Origin: Bacilli bacterium
GTDB lineage: Bacteria; Bacillota_I; Bacilli_A; RF39; UBA660
Assembly (NCBI GenBank): GCA_900769695.1
Contig: CAAGHO010000054.1
Coordinates: 1 to 22,502 of the forward strand
Reading direction: 5' to 3'
DNA: 22,502 nucleotides
Below are positions 13,366 to 22,276 of the stretch, in pieces (the stretch's first letter is position 1; every line of letters starts with the position of its first letter). Under the pieces are notes generated by a model. The model ran no database searches. It saw only the letters and a program-made list of their open reading frames with translations, and was not told where the DNA came from. Made by a program: the position numbers and the translations under genes.

Positions 13366-15168
13366 ATGGATAAATATAATAAGATTTTTATAATTATTGG
13401 GTTAATTCTTGTTATTTGGATTGCCCTCCTAATTGCTCCGATATCAGATAAAAGTTTGATAGATATTATAAGTGAATTAAGTAATGTACTTAATAATCCA
13501 TTTCATATTGAATTTTGTAAAAATAGTATTAAAGTTATTTTGCTTTTTTTATTTATTTATTTTCTAGTTTTAATGTTTTTACTTTCTAATAAGAAAAATT
13601 ATAGAAGGGGTGAAGAACATGGATCAGCAAAATTTGGCAATGCTAAGGAAGTAAATAAAAAATATTATCAAGAACCAATAGATATGAACAAAATACTAAC
13701 TAAAAATGTTAGCATAGGATTAGATGGTAGGAAACATAGAAGAAACTTAAATGTACTAGTTTGTGGTGGTAGTGGTGCAGGTAAAACTAGATTTTATTGT
13801 AAACCAAATATCATGCAGGCAAATTGTTCATATTTTATTTTAGATCCTAAAGGTGAAATAATAAGAGATACAGGTCACTTGTTAGAAAGTAAGGGATATG
13901 AAATAAAAATACTGGACTTGATAGATATGGAAAAAAGTCATTGCTATAATCCTTTTGTATATCTAAAAAACGATAATGATGTTCAAAGGCTTGTTACTAA
14001 TTTGTTTAAAGCAACAACACCAAAAGGTTCAACTACTAGTGATCCATTTTGGGACACTGCTGCAAGTATGTTGTTATTAGCACTTATATTTTATTTAAAG
14101 TATGAAGCTCCTGAAGAGGAACAGAACTTTAGTATGGTTATGGAAATGTTACGTGCTGGAGATGTAAAGGAAGATGATGAATCTTATCTGAGTCCTCTTG
14201 ATATATTATTTTCTAGATTAGAATTGGTTAATCCAAATCATATTGCACTTAAATATTATAAAAGTTATCGTTCTGGTTCTGCAAAAACTCTAAAGTCTAT
14301 TCAAATAACACTTGCTTCAAGATTAGAAAAATTTAATCTTAGTAGTGTATCTTCACTTACAATTACTGATGATTTGAATTTACCATCATTAGGAGAAAAG
14401 AAAGTAGCTTTATTTGCAATCATTCCAGATAATGATACATCATTTAATTTTTTAATAAGTATTCTATATATGCAATTGTTTCAACAATTGTTTTTTTTAG
14501 CAGATAAAAAATATAATGGAAGATTACCAGTACACGTCCATTTATTAATGGATGAATTTGCAAACGTTTCGTTACCAGATGATTTTGCCAATATATTATC
14601 CGTAATGAGATCGAGAGAAGTATCTGTTTCGATTATATTGCAGAACCTATCTCAACTTAAGGCACTTTTCGAGAAACAATGGGAATCGATTGTTGGTAAT
14701 TGTGATGAATTTTTATATTTGGGTGGAAATGAGCAATCAACTCATAAATTTGTTAGTGAACTCATGGGGCGTGCTTCAATAAATATAGATACCTATGGAA
14801 AAAGTTATGGTAATAGTAAGTCTTATTCTACAAATTATCAATTAGGTGGTAGAGAGTTAATGACAGCGGATGAAGTGAGAATGCTAGATAATAAATATGC
14901 AATTTTGTTTATACGTGGTGAAAGACCTGTTAAAGATTTTAAATACAATATTTTAAAACATCCAAATGTTAATCTAACGACAGATGGTAAGACTAAACCA
15001 TATTTTCATGGTAATACGAATAACGAAGTTGCTTCTTTAATAATAGATGATAATTATAATGAAATTTGCAATTATTCTAGTTTTGATGAAAATATTGATG
15101 ATTATGAAATTATATTTTCTGATGATGTTGATGATTATTTAAAAAGGGAGGTAGAAAATAATGAATAA
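13366..15168 (+). CDS. VirD4/TraG-type coupling ATPase
   Basis: The coupling protein links the relaxosome to the channel and powers DNA export. This 600-residue protein has two N-terminal membrane segments (about 7-25 and 55-74), the RGEEHGSAKFG motif (81-91), Walker A GGSGAGKT (134-141), the DPKGEI strand (160-165) and Walker B LLMDEFANV (393-401). QNLSQLKALFEKQW and the GNCDEFLYLGGNE segment are standard for TraG/VirD4. AAAGG near the end of the PcfB-like gene is a weak ribosome binding site. The next gene overlaps its stop by 8 bases. Confidence 0.95.
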   Translation: MDKYNKIFIIIGLILVIWIALLIAPISDKSLIDIISELSNVLNNPFHIEFCKNSIKVILLFLFIYFLVLMFLLSNKKNYRRGEEHGSAKFGNAKEVNKKYYQEPIDMNKILTKNVSIGLDGRKHRRNLNVLVCGGSGAGKTRFYCKPNIMQANCSYFILDPKGEIIRDTGHLLESKGYEIKILDLIDMEKSHCYNPFVYLKNDNDVQRLVTNLFKATTPKGSTTSDPFWDTAASMLLLALIFYLKYEAPEEEQNFSMVMEMLRAGDVKEDDESYLSPLDILFSRLELVNPNHIALKYYKSYRSGSAKTLKSIQITLASRLEKFNLSSVSSLTITDDLNLPSLGEKKVALFAIIPDNDTSFNFLISILYMQLFQQLFFLADKKYNGRLPVHVHLLMDEFANVSLPDDFANILSVMRSREVSVSIILQNLSQLKALFEKQWESIVGNCDEFLYLGGNEQSTHKFVSELMGRASINIDTYGKSYGNSKSYSTNYQLGGRELMTADEVRMLDNKYAILFIRGERPVKDFKYNILKHPNVNLTTDGKTKPYFHGNTNNEVASLIIDDNYNEICNYSSFDENIDDYEIIFSDDVDDYLKREVENNE

Positions 15169-15478
15169 AATAAATAGAATAAATAAAAAATTAACCAAAA
15201 TAAAAAGATATTTGTTATTGTTAGCAATAGTGTTATCAGTGTGTACTAATCAGGTTTATGCAGCAAGTGATCCAATTTCAGTAGTTAACAATTTATCTGA
15301 TTTTATTTTTACATTAACTCGTGGTATTGGATCAATAATATTAACATTCAGTGTAATACAAATAGGAATGTCATTTAAATCTCATGATCCTAGCCAAAGA
15401 GCTAACGGTATTATGTCGTTTGGAGGAGGTTTAATAATAACATTTTCAAAAGAAATTCTAAATAGAATAGCTGGATAA
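15161..15478 (+). CDS. VirB2/TrbC-like small transfer protein
   Basis: The 105-residue protein has a signal peptide (hydrophobic 17-28, probable cleavage after VYA near residue 34) and two hydrophobic segments (about 46-72 and 86-100). The loop KSHDPSQRANGIMSFGGGLII resembles the Maff2/TrbC small proteins of Tn1549-like elements, which hold the VirB2 position. It probably forms part of the membrane channel or a pilin-like subunit. It overlaps the coupling gene by 8 bases. Family membership is inferred from size, topology and place. Confidence 0.72.
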   Translation: MNKINRINKKLTKIKRYLLLLAIVLSVCTNQVYAASDPISVVNNLSDFIFTLTRGIGSIILTFSVIQIGMSFKSHDPSQRANGIMSFGGGLIITFSKEILNRIAG

Positions 15479-15494
15479 GTGAGGAGGTGATACT

Positions 15495-16331
15495 ATGTCA
15501 GACAATTGGGTAGTACAGAATTTGGAAAATGCACTCGATACATGGAATAGTAAATTAACTGAAATATGGAAATTAGTTACACAAACACCCCAACAATTTA
15601 AAGGAGGCTCGATTTGGAAAGTAATTCAAAATATTCATGGGGCAATGCTTGCAATAGGATTAGCATTATTAGTCTTATTTTTTGTTGTTGGAGTAATGAA
15701 AACTTGTAGTTCATTAACAGAAGTAAAAAAACCAGAACACGCATTAAAATTATTTATAAGATTTGCCTTAGCTAAAGGAGTAGTAACTTATGGTTTACAA
15801 TTAATGCTTGCTATTTTTGATATAGTACAAGGAACAATTACTAAAATAATGACTACATCAGGATTGGGTTCTATAACAAAAACTACACTTCCAAAAAGTA
15901 TTATTACATCTGTTGAAAAATGCGGATTTTTTGAATCCATTCCTTTATGGGCTGTTACTTTGATAGGGGGTTTAATAATAACCGTTTTATCTTTTATTAT
16001 GATTATGACAGTATATGGTAGATTTTTTAAGTTATATTTATATACAGCACTTGCTCCTATACCACTATCTACATTTGCAGGTGAACCAACTCAATCTGTT
16101 GGTAAAAGTTTTCTGAAATCATACTCAGCGGTTTGTTTAGAAGGAACTATAATAGTTTTATCTTGTGTTATATTTTCGTTGTTTGCTTCTTCACCACCTG
16201 TTGTAGATACGAAAGTTTCGGCTGTTACACAAGTTTGGAAATATATAGGAGAATTAATATTTAATATGTTAGTTTTAGTAGGTACAGTAAAAATGTCAGA
16301 TAGAGTAGTTAGGGAAATGATGGGATTATAA
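15495..16331 (+). CDS. VirB6/TrbL-like channel protein (CD1112-type)
   Basis: The 278-residue polytopic protein has about six membrane segments (approximately 48-68, 86-110, 153-174, 178-196, 213-232 and 250-265), the layout of VirB6/TrbL-like inner channel proteins in CTn4-type elements. Typical stretches are IHGAMLAIGLALLVLFFVVG and YLYTALAPIPLSTFAGE. The start is preceded by GAGGAGGTGAT (15480-15490), an extended match to the 16S anti-Shine-Dalgarno end, so translation should be very strong. It forms the DNA path across the membrane together with VirB4 and the PrgI-like protein. Confidence 0.85.
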   Translation: MSDNWVVQNLENALDTWNSKLTEIWKLVTQTPQQFKGGSIWKVIQNIHGAMLAIGLALLVLFFVVGVMKTCSSLTEVKKPEHALKLFIRFALAKGVVTYGLQLMLAIFDIVQGTITKIMTTSGLGSITKTTLPKSIITSVEKCGFFESIPLWAVTLIGGLIITVLSFIMIMTVYGRFFKLYLYTALAPIPLSTFAGEPTQSVGKSFLKSYSAVCLEGTIIVLSCVIFSLFASSPPVVDTKVSAVTQVWKYIGELIFNMLVLVGTVKMSDRVVREMMGL

Positions 16332-16360
16332 TTTTAATTTGATAAATACTATTGTATAAT
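16332..16360 (+). promoter_or_regulatory. Possible internal promoter before the Tim44-like gene
   Basis: A perfect -10 box TATAAT is at 16355-16360, in an 87-base gap that is unusual for this packed operon. The best -35 position at 17 bases (TTTTAA, 16332-16337) is poor, and TTGATA at 16339-16344 is too close. The call rests mainly on the -10 box and the gap. Confidence 0.35.
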
Positions 16361-16418
16361 AATATAGAGCAAATATTTATTAATATATGAATTGCATTAA
16401 AGAAAAGTTGGTGAAAAT

Positions 16419-17213
16419 ATGAGAAAAATTACTACATTATTTGTTTTGTTGATTCTTTCAGTTTTTTGTATAAATACTATTGATGTTTATGCATCTAGTT
16501 TTAATGATGGAAATAATATAGTACAACTTCGTGCTGGAGGTGGTGGCGGAGGATCAAGTGGAGGTTCAGGTGGCTCTAGTTCATCGGGAACTCATGGGCA
16601 TGGTAGTGGTAGATATTATTGTAACTATAATAATCAATTTCTTTGTGCAATTCGTGATATTTTTAGTTGGATAGTTTTTATTTGTATATCATTTTTTGGC
16701 ATCATAGTTCTATATTTTAAGGTTCTCAGATCCTCTTTTAACAGTAAAAGGTATATGAGGATGTTAAGTAAAAAAGATATTGCTTGGAAGTATAAAGATA
16801 TCGAGAGACAAGTAATTCAAACATTTTATGTTGTACAGGAATCTTGGTCTAATATGGATATGAAGCCAGCTAAGAAATATATGTCTAAAGACTTATATGA
16901 ATCATACAAGGGAAAATTAGAATGGATGGAAATTGGAAATAAAAGAAATGTATTAAAAAAAATCAGATTGATAAATTTGAAACCTATATCAATACATGAC
17001 GATGAAAATGATGATAAAGATCTAGTCTGGTTTTATATAAATGGTTCTATGATTGATTATATGATAGATACAAGAACGAATGAAAATATAGATGGAAATA
17101 GTTTCTTTTCAAAACCTTTTGTTGAATTTTGGCAGTTTACAAGGAAAGGTGATAAATGGTTTTTATCTAAAATATTACAATCTAATGAAAGTGATAAAAT
17201 TGTTTTTCAATAA
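16419..17213 (+). CDS. Tim44-like domain membrane protein with a Gly-rich extracellular segment
   Basis: The 264-residue protein has a signal peptide (1-26, ending VYAS), a Gly/Ser/His-rich segment (about 39-64), one membrane segment (about 80-101), then an NTF2-like Tim44 domain (about 118-262). The domain keeps the family phrases WKYKDIERQVIQTFYVVQESW, LYESYKGKLEWM, SMIDYMIDT and KGDKWFLSKILQ. Bacterial relatives are usually chromosomal and of unknown function; the Tim44 domain binds lipid in mitochondria. If the signal is cleaved, the Tim44 domain should lie in the cytosol. It sits between VirB6- and VirB4-type genes, flanked by a possible promoter and a terminator. VirB8 has a similar fold but opposite topology, so a VirB8 role is only a guess. 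Confidence 0.83.
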   Translation: MRKITTLFVLLILSVFCINTIDVYASSFNDGNNIVQLRAGGGGGGSSGGSGGSSSSGTHGHGSGRYYCNYNNQFLCAIRDIFSWIVFICISFFGIIVLYFKVLRSSFNSKRYMRMLSKKDIAWKYKDIERQVIQTFYVVQESWSNMDMKPAKKYMSKDLYESYKGKLEWMEIGNKRNVLKKIRLINLKPISIHDDENDDKDLVWFYINGSMIDYMIDTRTNENIDGNSFFSKPFVEFWQFTRKGDKWFLSKILQSNESDKIVFQ

Positions 17214-17226
17214 ATATTTAATAGTT

Positions 17227-17255
17227 AATTAGTTTGAAATATAACTAATTTTTTT
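17227..17255 (+). terminator. Intrinsic terminator after the Tim44-like gene
   Basis: AATTAGTT (17227-17234) pairs perfectly with AACTAATT (17243-17250) around an 8-base loop and is followed by five more T. The stem is AT-rich, so termination may be partial and allow read-through into the PrgI/VirB4 genes. Confidence 0.6.
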
Positions 17256-17280
17256 ATTTGTAAAAAGGAGAGTGATAAAA

Positions 17281-17793
17281 ATGAGAAAACAATATGATGA
17301 TTTTACACAGTTGAAATTAAAAGATATGAGTAAAAGTATAAGTGACATGACCTATAAATATATTAATCCAGAAACACAGACACCTACAAAAGTTCCGTCT
17401 ACACATTATGAAAAAATATTAAATCAAGTTACAGAAAAATATATGGCAGATGTTACAAGTAGACAATTTTTAAATATTATGTATACCCAATTAAATAATC
17501 TTAAGAAGGAAGATGAAAATTATTTTAATCAGGCTTTATTGTGCTTGGATTTAGGAATTAATCCTAAGGATCTAAGGCTTAATGAACAAATTGCAATTAA
17601 CTATACTATGGATTTTATGGATGGTAAAAAAAGTGAAGAAAAAAAGAATTTCCATTTTTTGAATCAAGATATAGTAGATACTTTTATTAATACTCGAGAT
17701 AATCCAACACTTCAAACTCATGCGGTACGTGAATCAAATAAATTAGAGTTTAATAGTTACACTTCATTTAAATATGAAAGAGATACAAGATAA
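17281..17793 (+). CDS. Cytosolic protein of unknown function in the transfer operon
   Basis: I do not recognise this 170-residue protein. It is charged and mainly helical, with no signal or membrane segment; visible stretches are LKLKDMSKSISDMTYKYINP, TEKYMADVTSRQFLNIMYTQ and CLDLGINPKDLRLNEQIA. The ATG at 17281 has AAAAAGGAG (17262-17270) at ten bases; a GTG at 17272 is too close to that site. It lies between the Tim44-like and PrgI-like genes, so a role in transfer is likely but not shown. It could be a mating-pair or DNA-processing accessory. Confidence 0.75.
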   Translation: MRKQYDDFTQLKLKDMSKSISDMTYKYINPETQTPTKVPSTHYEKILNQVTEKYMADVTSRQFLNIMYTQLNNLKKEDENYFNQALLCLDLGINPKDLRLNEQIAINYTMDFMDGKKSEEKKNFHFLNQDIVDTFINTRDNPTLQTHAVRESNKLEFNSYTSFKYERDTR

Positions 17794-17842
17794 TTGAGAT
17801 GTTTAAAATAGTAAAAAATAGAAATGAAAGGAGCATGTGAAT

Positions 17843-18190
17843 TTGGAGGTTAAAGTAAATAGAGAAATTAGAAATTATTCAGAAACAATTTATTTTGGAT
17901 TAACATTAAGACAGTTTATTTTTTCAGTATTATCTTGCTTAATGGCAGTATTTTTGTTTTTCCTATTTAGAGATAAGTTAAATACAGAGATTTTATCATG
18001 GATTTGTATTATAGGGGCTAGTCCCTTTGCTGCACTTGGTTTTGTAAATTACAACGGAATGACAGCAGAAAAATTATTCATTGCTTGGGTTAAATCAGAA
18101 ATATTAACACCTAGGAAATTAAAGTATGAAAGTAGTAATCTTTACTATGATATTTTAAGATCTACAAATAAAAAAGGAGGATTTAAATGA
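17843..18190 (+). CDS. PrgI-family inner-membrane channel protein (VirB3-like)
   Basis: PrgI-type proteins hold the VirB3 place next to VirB4. The 115-residue product has two membrane segments (about 25-43 and 52-68) and the family phrases NREIRNYSETIYFGLTLRQFIFS and GASPFAALGFVNYNGM. I start it at the TTG at 17843 because it gives MEVKVNREIR, the usual family opening, and sits nine bases after AAAGGAG (17827-17833). An in-frame GTG at 17837 would add two residues but is only three bases from the site. Its stop overlaps the VirB4 start (ATGA), so the two are translated together. Confidence 0.85.
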   Translation: MEVKVNREIRNYSETIYFGLTLRQFIFSVLSCLMAVFLFFLFRDKLNTEILSWICIIGASPFAALGFVNYNGMTAEKLFIAWVKSEILTPRKLKYESSNLYYDILRSTNKKGGFK

Positions 18191-20514
18191 TAAAGACAAT
18201 TAAAAATATTTTTAAACAAGATAATGATGGATTCAAAGTTCCACATAATGTTCAAGAAGCTATACCTATTGATACGATTTGGAAGGATGGGATTTTTAAA
18301 GTAGGAAAGAATAAATACTCTATGACATTAAAATTTACTGACATTAATTATGCTGTTGCTTCACGAGAAGATAAAGAATCTATGTTTTTAAAATATTCTG
18401 ATTTACTAAATTCATTTGATGTAGAAGCAATAACAAAAATAACAATAGCATTGAGGAAAATGAACAGAAAAAAATTTGAGAGTGAAATATTATTACCATT
18501 AAAAGATGATGATTTAGATGTTTATAGGCAAGAGTATAATGATATGTTACTATCTAAAGCTAGTGCTACAAATAATATGTTGAGAGAAATATATATAACC
18601 ATTTCAACTTTTAAGTCAAGTTATGATGAAGCAAGAACATATTTTAGAAGGATGCAGTCAGAGATTGTATCACATTTATCAAAACTCGGATCTAAATGTG
18701 TAGTTCTTGATTCTTATGAAAAATTGAGAATTATACATGATTTTTATCGAGTTGGTGAAGAAGAAAACTATAATTTAGATTTAGATGATTTAATAAAAAA
18801 AGGTCATAGTTTTAAAGATTTGATTTGCCCAGATAGTCTCAGTTTCAAAAAAGATCACTTTACCATGGGAAATAGATTTGGACGAGTTTTATTTTTGAAA
18901 AATTATGCTAGTTACATAAAAGATAGTATGATTGCTGAATTTACTGATATTAATCAAAACAATATGCTTTCAATTGATATTATACCAGTACAAACTGATG
19001 AGGCAGTTAAAGAAGTAGAAAATAGGCTTTTGGGTGTTGAAACCAACATTACAAATTGGCAACGACGTCAAAATGCAAATAATAATTTTAGCGCAGTTAT
19101 ACCTTTTGATTTAGAGCAACAGAGAAAAGAAAGTAAGGAATTTCTTGAAGATTTAACAACAAGAGATCAACGTATGATGTTTGCAGTTTTAACATTAGTT
19201 ATTACAGCAGATACAAAGGAGCAGTTAGAAAATGATACAGAAACAATTTTATCGATTGCTAGAAAACATCTTTGTCAGGTAGCAACACTTAATTATCAAC
19301 AAATGGATGGTCTTAATACAGTTTTACCAATTGGTGTTTGCAATATTAAAGCATTTAGAACTTTAACAACAGAAAGTCTTGCGGTATTAAATCCGTTCAG
19401 GGTGCAAGAAATTATGGATAAAGGAGGCATTTATTATGGAGAAAATGCAATTAGTCACAACTTAATAATGGTTAATAAGGAAAATCTATTAAATCAGTCG
19501 TCATTTATTTTAGGTATACCTGGATCTGGAAAATCATTTAGTGCAAAAGAATTAATTACGTTTCTTGCTTTAGCAACAGATGATGATATCATTATTTGTG
19601 ATCCAGAAAATGAAAATACAGCTTTGATTGAGGCATTGGGTGGTGAGGTAATTCATATTTCGGCTAGTAGTAATGATTATATTAATGCTATGGATATGAC
19701 TGAAGGTTATAGTGATGGTGGTAATCCAATAGTTGATAAATCAGAATTTATTCTTTCGTTATTTGAACAATTAGATAATAAGGGATTAGGTCCAAAAGAA
19801 AAATCTATTATTGATAGATGTACTACTATGGTATATCTTGATTATGAAAAAGATAAAAATAATATTCCAACACTTTCTAAATTGAGAGAAAAGTTGGAAG
19901 AACAATCAGAACCAGAGGCAAAAAGTTTAGCTTTGTCCTTGGAATTATTTACAAGTGGATCTTTAAATATATTTGCACATGAAACAAATGTAGATATTAA
20001 TAATAGGATAGTATCTTTTGATATTTATAAATTAGGAAGGCAGCTTAAGACGATGGGATTATTAATTATAACTGATGCAATGCTTAACCGTGTTACAGAA
20101 AATCATAAAAAAGGAAAAAGAACACACATATTTATAGATGAGGCACATGTATTATTTGAAAATGAATATTCATGTGCTTTTTTTGATAGTGCATTTAAGA
20201 GATTTAGAAAAAGAAATGGTTATCCAACAGCCATTACACAAAATGTTGAATATTTACTTTCTTCTGTTGCAGGAAGTACGATGTTATCTAATAGTGAATT
20301 TATTCTTATGTTAAACCAAGCAGCACAGGATAGAAAGAGATTAGCAGAATTACTTAATATATCCGATGAACAGTTATCATATATTACAAATTCTGATGCT
20401 GGTTGCGGTCTTATACGATATGGTAGTTCATTAGTTCCATTTATCAATGAGTTTCCTAAAAATACAAAATTGTATAAATTAATGACTACTAAACCAACAG
20501 ATATCAAGGAATAG
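18187..20514 (+). CDS. VirB4/TraE-type conjugation ATPase (CD1110-like)
   Basis: VirB4 is the conserved ATPase of type IV secretion, working at the inner face of the membrane. The 775-residue protein has the N-terminal CagE/TrbE-like half with FKVGKNKYSMTLKFTDINYAV and NWQRRQNANNNFSAVIP, and a C-terminal ATPase half with Walker A GIPGSGKS (443-450), DPENENTALIEALGG and Walker B IFIDE (648-652) in HIFIDEAHVLFE. YPTAITQNVEYLL and SEFILMLNQA follow, as in the family. Length and motifs are normal and the gene is intact. It overlaps the PrgI-like gene and is followed four bases later by the peptidase gene. Confidence 0.95.
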   Translation: MIKTIKNIFKQDNDGFKVPHNVQEAIPIDTIWKDGIFKVGKNKYSMTLKFTDINYAVASREDKESMFLKYSDLLNSFDVEAITKITIALRKMNRKKFESEILLPLKDDDLDVYRQEYNDMLLSKASATNNMLREIYITISTFKSSYDEARTYFRRMQSEIVSHLSKLGSKCVVLDSYEKLRIIHDFYRVGEEENYNLDLDDLIKKGHSFKDLICPDSLSFKKDHFTMGNRFGRVLFLKNYASYIKDSMIAEFTDINQNNMLSIDIIPVQTDEAVKEVENRLLGVETNITNWQRRQNANNNFSAVIPFDLEQQRKESKEFLEDLTTRDQRMMFAVLTLVITADTKEQLENDTETILSIARKHLCQVATLNYQQMDGLNTVLPIGVCNIKAFRTLTTESLAVLNPFRVQEIMDKGGIYYGENAISHNLIMVNKENLLNQSSFILGIPGSGKSFSAKELITFLALATDDDIIICDPENENTALIEALGGEVIHISASSNDYINAMDMTEGYSDGGNPIVDKSEFILSLFEQLDNKGLGPKEKSIIDRCTTMVYLDYEKDKNNIPTLSKLREKLEEQSEPEAKSLALSLELFTSGSLNIFAHETNVDINNRIVSFDIYKLGRQLKTMGLLIITDAMLNRVTENHKKGKRTHIFIDEAHVLFENEYSCAFFDSAFKRFRKRNGYPTAITQNVEYLLSSVAGSTMLSNSEFILMLNQAAQDRKRLAELLNISDEQLSYITNSDAGCGLIRYGSSLVPFINEFPKNTKLYKLMTTKPTDIKE

Positions 20515-20518
20515 AGTT

Positions 20519-22111
20519 ATGTCTGATATTAAGACACGTGATGGATTTAATAAAAAAAAAATTAAGGTGTTGGATAAGACGATAATCGTTTCTGAAAAAA
20601 CGAAGGAATCACTTGTTAATATAAAAAATAAATATAGTTCATTAGAAAATAAAGAACAAAGTGAAAATGAGTATGCTAGTAATAGAATTACAAAGTCATC
20701 TGAATATGTAAGTAATAAAGTGATAGATCATTCTAGACAGGTATTAAAGAATCAGAAAAACAAGGTTATAAAGACTGTCAATAGAAAAAGACTATCAAAA
20801 GTGAAAGGAAAAAGAAAAGGTAAGAGCATAAAACAAAAAGGAGAAATAGTAAAAAATACCGCTAAGGCTAGTAAAAACATTGCAAAAACATCACAGAATA
20901 TGATTAAAACAGCACAAAAAACATTAAAAACAACAATTAAAACTACTAAGATAATTATTAAAGGAACAATAAATACAGTAAAAGGTATCATAGAAGGTAC
21001 TAAAGCATTAATATCAGCAATAGTTGCAGGAGGATGGCTTGCTATTGTTGTTATTGTTGTTATATGTTTAGTCGGACTATTGTGTAGTTCTGTTTTTGGA
21101 ATATTCTTGTCAGGTGAAAAAACTAGTAATAATTCTGTTTCTGTTAAAGATGTTGTTGCTGAATGTGATTTAGAACTTACAAGTAAATTACAATATATTC
21201 AAGATACAAATCCACATGATGATTATATTCTTGATGGAAAACAATCAGAATGGAAAGATGTTTTGATTATATATGCAATTAAAGTATCAAATGGAAAAAA
21301 TGAACAGGAAGTAATTACAATTAATCCACAAAAAAAACAATTGTTGAAAAACATTTTTTGGGATATGAATGAAATAACATTTGATGTAAGAGAAGAAAAT
21401 ATTATAGAACAAGGTACAAATGCTTTAGAAGTTCCAAAAGAGGTAAAAAAGAGGGTATTGCATATAAATATTAATTCTAAAACGGCAGATCAAATGAAAA
21501 TGAAATATAATTTTAACCAACTTCAATTACAACAATATAATGAATTATCTAAAGATGAATATTCAAGTTTATGGAGTGGCATTATTTTGAGAAATAATTC
21601 TGGAGATGTTAATTGGAAACAAAGAGATCCTAAATGGGCTAATGTTAAAATTGGCAATACAAATAGTACAATAGCTGATATTGGGTGCTTAGTTACATCA
21701 GTAGCAATACTGATAGAAAAATCAGGCATAGATACAGGAAATGTGAAACCATTTAATCCAGGAACTTTTGTAGAGGCACTTAATAATAATGGTGGATTTG
21801 ATGGTAATGGTAATTTACAGTATGGTGCTATCAATAAAATAATTCCAAACTTTAGATTTGTTAATAAAATTAATTTAAAAGATAAAACAAAACAAGAAAA
21901 GATAGAAACTATGAAAAAATATTTTGAAGCAGGTTATTATCTAACTGTGGAAGTTAAGGGTGCTACTGAAGGAAATCAACACTGGGTTGCTGTATCTAAT
22001 ATTAATAATGACAATATAATCATGATTGATCCTGGATCAAATCAAACTGATTTATTTAATGCTTACGAATGGAATAAAATATCTAAATTTAATTACTTTA
22101 GGACAAATTAA
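20519..22111 (+). CDS. Membrane-anchored C39-like peptidase, wall-opening component of the conjugation machine
   Basis: The 530-residue protein starts with a long basic, repetitive helical region (to about 165, with KASKNIAKTSQNMIKTAQKT), then a membrane anchor (about 171-197). This N-terminal layout is that of CD1108-type proteins of Tn1549-like ICEs. A middle domain (~210-350) of unknown fold is followed by a C-terminal C39-like peptidase (~363-530) with VNWKQRDPKWAN, candidate Cys390 (DIGCLVTS), His488 (NQHWVAV) and Asp504 (IDPGS). It probably cuts the wall or a wall protein so the channel can pass, like VirB1. Relatives usually carry lysozyme/NlpC domains, so the C39-like domain is a variation. 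Confidence 0.85.
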   Translation: MSDIKTRDGFNKKKIKVLDKTIIVSEKTKESLVNIKNKYSSLENKEQSENEYASNRITKSSEYVSNKVIDHSRQVLKNQKNKVIKTVNRKRLSKVKGKRKGKSIKQKGEIVKNTAKASKNIAKTSQNMIKTAQKTLKTTIKTTKIIIKGTINTVKGIIEGTKALISAIVAGGWLAIVVIVVICLVGLLCSSVFGIFLSGEKTSNNSVSVKDVVAECDLELTSKLQYIQDTNPHDDYILDGKQSEWKDVLIIYAIKVSNGKNEQEVITINPQKKQLLKNIFWDMNEITFDVREENIIEQGTNALEVPKEVKKRVLHININSKTADQMKMKYNFNQLQLQQYNELSKDEYSSLWSGIILRNNSGDVNWKQRDPKWANVKIGNTNSTIADIGCLVTSVAILIEKSGIDTGNVKPFNPGTFVEALNNNGGFDGNGNLQYGAINKIIPNFRFVNKINLKDKTKQEKIETMKKYFEAGYYLTVEVKGATEGNQHWVAVSNINNDNIIMIDPGSNQTDLFNAYEWNKISKFNYFRTN

Positions 22112-22212
22112 AATGTTTACACTAAATAAGTAAATTAAGTCTTAAAACTTTATAATATAGATTGTTAAAATTTTCTTTGTATGATAAATTATATAGAAAG
22201 AATAGAATATTT

Positions 22213-22249
22213 AAGGTAGTACATATTTTTTGCTGTACTACCTTTTTTT
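22213..22249 (+). terminator. Strong intrinsic terminator of the transfer operon
   Basis: AAGGTAGTACA (22213-22223) pairs perfectly with TGTACTACCTT (22234-22244), an 11-bp stem with a 10-base loop, then more T to 22249. It lies ~100 bases after the peptidase gene and before the next start. The AT-rich stretch 22112-22212 holds a TATAAT at 22151-22156 but nothing else I can support. Confidence 0.88.
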
Positions 22250-22276
22250 ATATTTAAGAATAGTGGTGAGTTAGTG

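Noticed and set aside
16530..16615. G-rich segment that might be a repeat array or quadruplex region
   Set aside because: It encodes the Gly/Ser/His-rich segment typical of Tim44-like membrane proteins; repeats are low-complexity codons, not an array.
20830..21010. Repetitive A-rich segment in the peptidase gene that might be a DNA repeat
   Set aside because: It follows the codon pattern of a Lys/Thr/Ala-rich helix known from CD1108-type proteins; there is no unit repeated at the DNA level.
22112..22276. Attenuator-type leader for the last gene (TATAAT at 22151 followed by a terminator before the start)
   Set aside because: There is no convincing -35 box and no alternative antiterminator stem that I can see, so the hairpin is better read as the end of the transfer operon.
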